From Clytia hemisphaerica (taxonomy: Eukaryota; Cnidaria; Hydrozoa; Leptothecata; Clytiidae), in contig CACVBU010000743.1 in the NCBI GenBank assembly GCA_902728285.1, positions 1,206,357 through 1,270,356 of the forward strand: a stretch of 64,000 bases of DNA, written 5' to 3'. Under the pieces are notes generated by a model. That model saw only the letters and a program-made list of their open reading frames with translations. It did not search any database and had not been told where the DNA came from. Position numbers and translations under genes: made by a program. Shown one piece after another: positions 10,771 through 21,600 of the stretch. Position 1 is the first letter of the stretch, and the number at the start of each line of letters is the position of its first letter.

Positions 10771-11045
10771 CTACAGACTCGCAAAATTCACCTCATTGAT
10801 TTCCTCGAGGAATTTAGTCAAGTGACGTGTAGGAATGTCACTTTTCACATAAGTCAGAAGTCCCCCACTGTTCGATGTACAGTCTAGACGAAAAGGGGGG
10901 AAATGATAGCCCTGTATTTTAAAATCAGCGCAAGGAAAAGATTCATCGAGTTTCGATTCTGCTATAGTAATAATATCAAATGTTTTGTCAATGAACGTTC
11001 GAAGATCAGAGATTTTGTTTCTAATAGAATTGATGTTCAAATATG
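10771..11045 (-). mobile_element. LINE relic: N-terminal endonuclease fragment
   Basis: The minus-strand frame begins MNINSIRNKISDLRTFID, then DIITIAESKLDESFP and a segment with LDCTSNSGGLLTYVKSDIP. These are the N-terminal strands of the LINE AP-type endonuclease, including the asparagine of NINSIRNK and the glutamate of AESKLD that normally bind metal. Homology ends near 10790, just where the 8.7-10.8 kb segment interrupts it. The missing middle continues at 8716, so both pieces probably come from one insertion. Confidence 0.8.
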
Positions 11046-12685
11046 AAATTATAATATTACTCGGATGTTAATTCATGCGTAATTATGCTAATCATGATAA
11101 AATATTTTGGCAATTTACAAACTTTCATTCGCTGAAACTCAATTATTTTTAAAAACATCAATTATGTAAGATTATTCAAATTATTTTCTCTTCAATTTAA
11201 ATTCAGTTATAGATCAAAAGAAAGTAAAGGCCACGTGCATTCACCTTCTGTACTCTTTCTTTTTCATAACTTGAATCAATATAGGGGAATTGTTTACCGA
11301 AAGAAAATTCTTATTCTCATAATGGAGCACCCGTTTTTTTGCTTCGTACATTACGGTACGCAAAACATGTTGTTAGCCAATATATTCTTTTATTTGCTTT
11401 TTAAGAAAGAAATTCCTATATTCGATTATGATTGTTAAAATTGAGGAGAGCAAAGATATTTCTTGTGCATTGTTTACTTTCACTCTCTGTCTATTGTAAG
11501 ATGTTAGCTTTGGTAGCTTCCATTATCGACATTATGCAAGTTAGTTTTTTCATAATTTTACGGTCGTAATTATTCATAGTTCCATTGCTTGCTTATTTCT
11601 TTTTCGTTGCATGAATTTACCGTGGTAAACAAAAGCGAGAAAATATTATGCCTTTGTTTTAGAATTATGTTATATAATTTAAGTTTCATGATAATTTATT
11701 CGGAATAATCAGCATACTTTATGCATGGATCGCGCATCGTGAATCGTAAATCGTTAGATCGTGCATCTTAAATTACACCAACCCCAATATGAATCAATTA
11801 AATATATTCAAAGAAAACACAAATTCTGTTCTTCAGTTTTCAACATACATAGGATTTCGGCCATTTTCGAAAATATCCTCCCAAATGATGTAAACAGGGT
11901 GATGGAAGTAGGCCTAGCAATGTTGATCAAGCATTACCCCAGTCTGGATTTGGTGTTGCTTACGCCGAAGATCTTCGGCGCACAGTTCGAAAATATATTG
12001 GCGCAATGGCGCACAGGTCGCCATAAACTTCTATAGTCGGCGTATATAAAAAATCCCAGTTGGCGTGAGCGGCGTAAAAGAAGTGAGTTCATCCAATATA
12101 AAACTCACCTGAAATCTCACTGACTTTCTCTGCTTCGCTCCGCCTTCCTTTTCCTTCCATTCCAACACGCACCACCGGTTATAGTTTTTCCTTCATTTGT
12201 ACGCTTCACTGGCGCTTACTCTACTGTTTGCAACTCGTGTGCGCAGGCGCATCACGATATTGAAAATCTCAATCTCGGTGACCAAAACAAATATTTCAAC
12301 AAGGCGGATGACGATAAGAACGAAAGCGACGAACAAAATACTTTGGAATATGTAAAAAATGTAAATAGTGTAAAAATCATATGTATAGTTTGTAAAAAAG
12401 CAGCTGGAGGGGCACACAGATGTATAAACTGTAAATAATACTAGGTCACAGTGTGGATGTAAACCACACTGAAACGACCGCCTTCCATCACGCAATCGTT
12501 CATCACGCTCGCGAAAGAGCGCGCGCACATTATTAACGCTTACATGTTCTGTCATGTACCAGATAAAACATGTCATCTCCAGTACATTTTAGATTATTCA
12601 TTGAAAACAGATTACAATATAGTCATTTTAATGTCTCGTTACAATTCCGAATATTAAGACATTCAGGGAAAAAAAGAGAAACACA
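11046..12685. other. Left flank of the satellite array, no gene recognised
   Basis: AT-rich up to about 11940, then a short stretch rich in GGCG words (11955-12080). The reading frames present look random. The first satellite sequence starts abruptly at 12686. Confidence 0.4.
11958..11982. repeat. Perfect 18-bp palindrome resembling the satellite palindrome
   Basis: CGCCGAAGATCTTCGGCG (11963-11980) is a perfect palindrome preceded by GCTTA, so it sits in the context GCTTACGC. Each satellite unit holds GCTTACGC running into its own 18-bp palindrome CGCTGTAAGCTTACAGCG. The size, the CGC ends and the left flank match, while the centres differ. Confidence 0.7.
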
Positions 12686-15600
12686 GGGAACAGTTTTGCC
12701 AGAAAACGGGTTTTTAGGCCTACAGAGCCGCCTGGGCTTACGCTGTAAGCTTACAGCGCTTTACTGGAGCCTTAGTTAAGCTTATTCTGAGCTCCATACA
12801 GGGCTGAGCTGGTTCCCAATGGTCCTAAACCTCGTGGGACACTCCCTTGCAATGGATTAGACCCATTGAAGTCCAGCGAAGGGGGCAGAACCGACGAATT
12901 TTCACTAAAATAGCTTTAAAACGCTTAAAAAGCTCTATTTAAGCGATTTTAAGGCTTTTTTTAAAAAAAAAAACGTAAAAACGCGACCTTATAAGCGAGT
13001 GAGCTACTTCCAAAGGCTCTAATTAGCATGTTTTCATGCTGCTGAAGCGATTTAGAGGGTTTAGAACCGGCTGGGAACAGTAGTTTTGCCAGAAAACCGG
13101 TTTTTAGGCCTACAGAGCCGCCTGGGCTTACGCTGTAAGCTTACAGCGCTTTACTGGAGCCTTAGTTAAGCTTATTCTGAGCTCCATACAGGGCTGAGCT
13201 GGTTCCCAATGGTCCTAAACCTCGTGGGACACTCCCTTGCAATGGATTAGACCCATTGAAGTCCAGCGAAGGGGGCAGAACCGACGAATTTTCACTAAAA
13301 TAGCTTTAAAACGCTTAAAAAGCTCTATTTAAGCGATTTTAAGGCTTTTTTAAGCAAAAAACGTAAAAACGCGACCTTATAAGCGAGTGAGCTACTTCCA
13401 AAGGCTCTAATTAGCATGTTTTCATGCTGCTGAAGCGATTTAGAGGGTTTAGAACCGGCTGGGAACAGTAGTTTTGCCAGAAAACCGGTTTTTAGGCCTA
13501 CAGAGCCGCCTGGGCTTACGCTGTAAGCTTACAGCGCTTTACTGGAGCCTTAGTTAAGCTTATTCTGAGCTCCATACAGGGCTGAGCTGGTTCCCAATGG
13601 TCCTAAACCTCGTGGGACACTCCCTTGCAATGGATTAGACCCATTGAAGTCCAGCGAAAGGGGCAGAACCGACGAATTTTCACTAAAATAGCTTTAAAAC
13701 GCTTAAAAAGCTCTATTTAAGCGATTTTTAAGGCTTTTTTAAGCAAAAAAACGTAAAAACGCGACCTTATAAGCGAGTGAGCTACTTCCAAAGGCTCTAA
13801 TTAGCATGTTTTCATGCTGCTGAAGCGATTTAGAGGGTTTAGAACCGGCTGGGAACAGTAGTTTTGCCAGAAAACCGGTTTTTAGGCCTACAGAGCCGCC
13901 CTGGGCTTACGCTGTAAGCTTACAGCGCTTTACTGGAGCCTTAGTTAAGCTTATTCTGAGCTCCATACAGGGCTGAGCTGGTTCCCAATGGTCCTAAACC
14001 TCGTGGGACACTCCCTTGCAATGGATTAGACCCATTGAAGTCCAGCGAAGGGGGCAGAACCGACGAATTTTCACTAAAATAGCTTTAAAACGCTTAAAAA
14101 GCTCTATTTAAGCGATTTTAAGGCTTTTTTAAGCAAAAAACGTAAAAACGCGACCTTATAAGCGAGTGAGCTACTTCCAAAGGCTCTAATTAGCATGTTT
14201 TCATGCTGCTGAAGCGATTTAGAGGGTTTAGAACCGGCTGGGAACAGTAGTTTTGCCAGAAAACCGGTTTTTAGGCCTACAGAGCCGCCTGGGCTTACGC
14301 TGTAAGCTTACAGCGCTTTACTGGAGCCTTAGTTAAGCTTATTCTGAGCTCCATACAGGGCTGAGCTGGTTCCCAATGGTCCTAAACCTCGTGGGACACT
14401 CCCTTGCAATGGATTAGACCCATTGAAGTCCAGCGAAGGGGGCAGAACCGACGAATTTTCACTAAAATAGCTTTAAAACGCTTAAAAAGCTCTATTTAAG
14501 CGATTTTAAGGCTTTTTTAAGCAAAAAACGTAAAAACGCGACCTTATAAGCGAGTGAGCTACTTCCAAAGGCTCTAATTAGCATGTTTTCATGCTGCTAA
14601 AGCGATTTAGAGGGTTTAGAACCGGCTGGGAACAGTAGTTTTGCCAGAAAACCGGTTTTTAGGCCTACAGAGCTGCCCGGGCTTACGCTGTAAGCTTACA
14701 GCGCTTTACTGGAGCCTTAGTTAAGCTTATTCTGAGCTCCATACAGGGTGAGCTGGTTCCCAATGGTCCTAACCTCGTGGGACACTCCCTTGCAATGGAT
14801 TAGACCCATTGAAGTCCAGCGAAGGAGGCAGAACCGACGAATTTTCACTAAAATAGCTTTAAAAACGCTCAAAAAGCTATTTAAAAGGCGATTTTAAAGG
14901 CTTTTTAAAGAAAAAACGTAAAAACGCGACCTTATAAGCGAGTGAGCTACTTCCAAAGGCTCTAATTAGCATGTTTTCATGCTGCTAAAGCGATTTAGAG
15001 GGTTTAGAACCGGCTGGGAACAGTAGTTTTGCCAGAAACCGGTTTTTAGGCCTACAGAGCTGCCCGGCTTACGCTGTAAGCTTACAGCGCTTTACTGGAG
15101 CCTTAGTTAAGCTTATTCTGAGCTCCATACAGGGCTGAGCTGGTTCCCAATGGTCCTAAACCTCGTGGGACACTCCCTTGCAATGGATTAGACCCATTGA
15201 AGTCCAGCGAAGGAGGCAGAACCGACGAATTTTCACTAAAATAGCTTTAAAACGCTCAAAAAGCTCTATTTAAGCGATTTTAAGGCTTTTTTAAGCAAAA
15301 AACGTAAAAACGCGACCTTATAAGCGAGTGAGCTACTTCCAAAGGCTCTAATTAGCATGTTTTCATGCTGCTAAAGCGATTTAGAGGGTTTAGAACCGGC
15401 TGGGAACAGTAGTTTTGCCAGAAAACCGGTTTTTAGGCCTACAGAGCCGCCCGGGCTTACGCTGTAAGCTTACAGCGCTTTACTGGAGCCTTAGTTAAGC
15501 TTATTCTGAGCTCCATACAGGGCTGAGCTGGTTCCCAATGGTCCTAAACCTCGTGGGACACTCCCTTGCAATGGATTAGACCCATTGAAGTCCAGCGAAG

Positions 15601-18600
15601 GAGGCAGAACCGACGAATTTTCACTAAAATAGCCTAAAAACGTTTTAAAAGCTCTATTTAAGCGATTTTAAAGCTTTTTTAAGCAAAAAACGTAAAAACG
15701 CGACCTTATAAGCGAGTGAGCTACTTCCAAAGGCTCTAATTAGCATGTTTTCATGCTGCTAAAGCGATTTAGAGGGTTTAGAACCGGCTGGGAACAGTAG
15801 TTTTGCCAGAAAACCGGTTTTTAGGCCTACAGAGCCGCCCGGCTTACGCTGTAAGCTTACAGCGCTTTACTGGAGCCTTAGTTAAGCTTATTCTGAGCTC
15901 CATACAGGGCTGAGCTGGTTCCCAATGGTCCTAAACCTCGTGGGACACTCCCTTGCAATGGATTAGACCCATTGAAGTCCAGCGAAGGAGGCAGAACCGA
16001 CGAATTTTCACTAAAATAGCTTTAAAACGCTTAAAAAGCTCTATTTAAGCGATTTTAAGGCTTTTTTAAGCAAAAAACGTAAAACGCGACCTTATAAGCG
16101 AGTGAGCTACTTCCAAAGGCTCTAATTAGCATGTTTTCATGCTGCTAAAGCGATTTAGAGGGTTTAGAACCGGCTGGGAACAGTAGTTTTGCCAGAAAAC
16201 CGGTTTTTAGGCCTACAGAGCTGCCCGGGCTTACGCTGTAAGCTTACAGCGCTTTACTGGAGCCTTAGTTAAGCTTATTCTGAGCTCCATACAGGGCTGA
16301 GCTGGTTCCCAATGGTCCTAAACCTCGTGGGACACTCCCTTGCAATGGATTAGACCCATTGAAGTCCAGCGAAGGAGGCAGAACCGACGAATTTTCACTA
16401 AAATAGCTTTAAAACGCTCAAAAAGCTCTATTTAAGCGATTTTAAGGCTTTTTAAGCAAAAAACGTAAAAACGCGACCTTATAAGCGAGTGAGCTACTTC
16501 CAAAGGCTCTAATTAGCATGTTTTCATGCTGCTAAAGCGATTTAGAGGGTTTAGAACCGGCTGGGAACAGTAGTTTTGCCAGAAAACCGGTTTTTAGGCC
16601 TACAGAGCTGCCCGGGCTTACGCTGTAAGCTTACAGCGCTTTACTGGAGCCTTAGTTAAGCTTATTCTGAGCTCCATACAGGGCTGAGCTGGTTCCCAAT
16701 GGTCCTAAACCTCGTGGGACACTCCCTTGCAATGGATTAGACCCATTGAAGTCCAGCGAAGGAGGCAGAACCGACGAATTTTCACTAAAATAGCTTTAAA
16801 ACGCTCAAAAAGCTCTATTTAAGCGATTTTAAGGCTTTTTTAAGCAAAAAACGTAAAAACGCGACCTTATAAGCGAGTGAGCTACTTCCAAAGGCTCTAA
16901 TTAGCATGTTTTCATGCTGCTAAAGCGATTTAGAGGGTTTAGAACCGGCTGGGAACAGTAGTTTTGCCAGAAAACCGGTTTTTAGGCCTACAGAGCTGCC
17001 CGGGCTTACGCTGTAAGCTTACAGCGCTTTACTGGAGCCTTAGTTAAGCTTATTCTGAGCTCCATACAGGGCTGAGCTGGTTCCCAATGGTCCTAAACCT
17101 CGTGGGACACTCCCTTGCAATGGATTAGACCCATTGAAGTCCAGCGAAGGAGGCAGAACCGACGAATTTTCACTAAAATAGCTTTAAAACGCTCAAAAAG
17201 CTCTATTTAAGCGATTTTAAGGCTTTTTAAGCAAAAAACGTAAAAACGCGACCTTATAAGCGAGTGAGCTACTTCCAAAGGCTCTAATTAGCATGTTTTC
17301 ATGCTGCTAAAGCGATTTAGAGGGTTTAGAACCGGCTGGGAACAGTAGTTTTGCCAGAAAACCGGTTTTTAGGCCTACAGAGCTGCCCGGGCTTACGCTG
17401 TAAGCTTACAGCGCTTTACTGGAGCCTTAGTTAAGCTTATTCTGAGCTCCATACAGGGCTGAGCTGGTTCCCAATGGTCCTAAACCTCGTGGGACACTCC
17501 CTTGCAATGGATTAGACCCATTGAAGTCCAGCGAAGGAGGCAGAACCGACGAATTTTCACTAAAATAGCTTTAAAACGCTCAAAAAGCTCTATTTAAGCG
17601 ATTTTAAGGCTTTTTTAAGCAAAAAACGTAAAAACGCGACCTTATAAGCGAGTGAGCTACTTCCAAAGGCTCTAATTAGCATGTTTTCATGCTGCTAAAG
17701 CGATTTAGAGGGTTTAGAACCGGCTGGGAACAGTAGTTTTGCCAGAAAACCGGTTTTTAGGCCTACAGAGCTGCCCGGGCTTACGCTGTAAGCTTACAGC
17801 GCTTTACTGGAGCCTTAGTTAAGCTTATTCTGAGCTCCATACAGGGCTGAGCTGGTTCCCAATGGTCCTAAACCTCGTGGGACACTCCCTTGCAATGGAT
17901 TAGACCCATTGAAGTCCAGCGAAGGAGGCAGAACCGACGAATTTTCACTAAAATAGCTTTAAAACGCTCAAAAAGCTCTATTTAAGCGATTTTAAGGCTT
18001 TTTTAAGCAAAAAACGTAAAAACGCGACCTTATAAGCGAGTGAGCTACTTCCAAAGGCTCTAATTAGCATGTTTTCATGCTGCTAAAGCGATTTAGAGGG
18101 TTTAGAACCGGCTGGGAACAGTAGTTTTGCCAGAAAACCGGTTTTTAGGCCTACAGAGCTGCCCGGGCTTACGCTGTAAGCTTACAGCGCTTTACTGGAG
18201 CCTTAGTTAAGCTTATTCTGAGCTCCATACAGGGCTGAGCTGGTTCCCAATGGTCCTAAACCTCGTGGGACACTCCCTTGCAATGGATTAGACCCATTGA
18301 AGTCCAGCGAAGGAGGCAGAACCGACGAATTTTCACTAAAATAGCTTTAAAACGCTCAAAAAGCTCTATTTAAGCGATTTTAAGGCTTTTTTAAGCAAAA
18401 AACGTAAAAACGCGACCTTATAAGCGAGTGAGCTACTTCCAAAGGCTCTAATTAGCATGTTTTCATGCTGCTAAAGCGATTTAGAGGGTTTAGAACCGGC
18501 TGGGAACAGTAGTTTTGCCAGAAAACCGGTTTTTAGGCCTACAGAGCTGCCCGGGCTTACGCTGTAAGCTTACAGCGCTTTACTGGAGCCTTAGTTAAGC

Positions 18601-21600
18601 TTATTCTGAGCTCCATACAGGGCTGAGCTGGTTCCCAATGGTCCTAAACCTCGTGGGACACTCCCTTGCAATGGATTAGACCCATTGAAGTCCAGCGAAG
18701 GAGGCAGAACCGACGAATTTTCACTAAAATAGCTTTAAAACGCTCAAAAAGCTCTATTTAAGCGATTTTAAGGCTTTTTTAAGCAAAAAACGTAAAAACG
18801 CGACCTTATAAGCGAGTGAGCTACTTCCAAAGGCTCTAATTAGCATGTTTTCATGCTGCTAAAGCGATTTAGAGGGTTTAGAACCGGCTGGGAACAGTAG
18901 TTTTGCCAGAAAACCGGTTTTTAGGCCTACAGAGCTGCCCGGGCTTACGCTGTAAGCTTACAGCGCTTTACTGGAGCCTTAGTTAAGCTTATTCTGAGCT
19001 CCATACAGGGCTGAGCTGGTTCCCAATGGTCCTAAACCTCGTGGGACACTCCCTTGCAATGGATTAGACCCATTGAAGTCCAGCGAAGGAGGCAGAACCG
19101 ACGAATTTTCACTAAAATAGCTTTAAAACGCTCAAAAAGCTCTATTTAAGCGATTTTAAGGCTTTTTTAAGCAAAAAACGTAAAAACGCGACCTTATAAG
19201 CGAGTGAGCTACTTCCAAAGGCTCTAATTAGCATGTTTTCATGCTGCTAAAGCGATTTAGAGGGTTTAGAACCGGCTGGGAACAGTAGTTTTGCCAGAAA
19301 ACCGGTTTTTAGGCCTACAGAGCTGCCCGGGCTTACGCTGTAAGCTTACAGCGCTTTACTGGAGCCTTAGTTAAGCTTATTCTGAGCTCCATACAGGGCT
19401 GAGCTGGTTCCCAATGGTCCTAAACCTCGTGGGACACTCCCTTGCAATGGATTAGACCCATTGAAGTCCAGCGAAGGAGGCAGAACCGACGAATTTTCAC
19501 TAAAATAGCTTTAAAACGCTCAAAAAGCTCTATTTAAGCGATTTTAAGGCTTTTTTAAGCAAAAAACGTAAAAACGCGACCTTATAAGCGAGTGAGCTAC
19601 TTCCAAAGGCTCTAATTAGCATGTTTTCATGCTGCTAAAGCGATTTAGAGGGTTTAGAACCGGCTGGGAACAGTAGTTTTGCCAGAAAACCGGTTTTTAG
19701 GCCTACAGAGCTGCCCGGGCTTACGCTGTAAGCTTACAGCGCTTTACTGGAGCCTTAGTTAAGCTTATTCTGAGCTCCATACAGGGCTGAGCTGGTTCCC
19801 AATGGTCCTAAACCTCGTGGGACACTCCCTTGCAATGGATTAGACCCATTGAAGTCCAGCGAAGGAGGCAGAACCGACGAATTTTCACTAAAATAGCTTT
19901 AAAACGCTCAAAAAGCTCTATTTAAGCGATTTTAAGGCTTTTTTAAGCAAAAAACGTAAAAACGCGACCTTATAAGCGAGTGAGCTACTTCCAAAGGCTC
20001 TAATTAGCATGTTTTCATGCTGCTAAAGCGATTTAGAGGGTTTAGAACCGGCTGGGAACAGTAGTTTTGCCAGAAAACCGGTTTTTAGGCCTACAGAGCT
20101 GCCCGGGCTTACGCTGTAAGCTTACAGCGCTTTACTGGAGCCTTAGTTAAGCTTATTCTGAGCTCCATACAGGGCTGAGCTGGTTCCCAATGGTCCTAAA
20201 CCTCGTGGGACACTCCCTTGCAATGGATTAGACCCATTGAAGTCCAGCGAAGGAGGCAGAACCGACGAATTTTCACTAAAATAGCTTTAAAACGCTCAAA
20301 AAGCTCTATTTAAGCGATTTTAAGGCTTTTTTAAGCAAAAAACGTAAAAACGCGACCTTATAAGCGAGTGAGCTACTTCCAAAGGCTCTAATTAGCATGT
20401 TTTCATGCTGCTAAAGCGATTTAGAGGGTTTAGAACCGGCTGGGAACAGTAGTTTTGCCAGAAAACCGGTTTTTAGGCCTACAGAGCTGCCCGGGCTTAC
20501 GCTGTAAGCTTACAGCGCTTTACTGGAGCCTTAGTTAAGCTTATTCTGAGCTCCATACAGGGCTGAGCTGGTTCCCAATGGTCCTAAACCTCGTGGGACA
20601 CTCCCTTGCAATGGATTAGACCCATTGAAGTCCAGCGAAGGAGGCAGAACCGACGAATTTTCACTAAAATAGCTTTAAAACGCTCAAAAAGCTCTATTTA
20701 AGCGATTTTAAGGCTTTTTTAAGCAAAAAACGTAAAAACGCGACCTTATAAGCGAGTGAGCTACTTCCAAAGGCTCTAATTAGCATGTTTTCATGCTGCT
20801 AAAGCGATTTAGAGGGTTTAGAACCGGCTGGGAACAGTAGTTTTGCCAGAAAACCGGTTTTTAGGCCTACAGAGCTGCCCGGGCTTACGCTGTAAGCTTA
20901 CAGCGCTTTACTGGAGCCTTAGTTAAGCTTATTCTGAGCTCCATACAGGGCTGAGCTGGTTCCCAATGGTCCTAAACCTCGTGGGACACTCCCTTGCAAT
21001 GGATTAGACCCATTGAAGTCCAGCGAAGGAGGCAGAACCGACGAATTTTCACTAAAATAGCTTTAAAACGCTCAAAAAGCTCTATTTAAGCGATTTTAAG
21101 GCTTTTTTAAGCAAAAAACGTAAAAACGCGACCTTATAAGCGAGTGAGCTACTTCCAAAGGCTCTAATTAGCATGTTTTCATGCTGCTAAAGCGATTTAG
21201 AGGGTTTAGAACCGGCTGGGAACAGTAGTTTTGCCAGAAAACCGGTTTTTAGGCCTACAGAGCTGCCCGGGCTTACGCTGTAAGCTTACAGCGCTTTACT
21301 GGAGCCTTAGTTAAGCTTATTCTGAGCTCCATACAGGGCTGAGCTGGTTCCCAATGGTCCTAAACCTCGTGGGACACTCCCTTGCAATGGATTAGACCCA
21401 TTGAAGTCCAGCGAAGGAGGCAGAACCGACGAATTTTCACTAAAATAGCTTTAAAACGCTCAAAAAGCTCTATTTAAGCGATTTTAAGGCTTTTTTAAGC
21501 AAAAAACGTAAAAACGCGACCTTATAAGCGAGTGAGCTACTTCCAAAGGCTCTAATTAGCATGTTTTCATGCTGCTAAAGCGATTTAGAGGGTTTAGAAC

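Noticed and set aside
12193-12576. 127-codon minus-strand frame next to the satellite
   Set aside because: No motif and no splice or start context that I trust.
12691-13080. Satellite unit as a 5S rRNA, snRNA or spliced-leader gene
   Set aside because: AGTTAAGC followed by GGGCTGAGCTGGTT looks like part of 5S rRNA, but spacing and the remaining sequence do not fit. No Sm site with a donor in the right place and no match to U1, U2, U4, U5 or U6 as I remember them.
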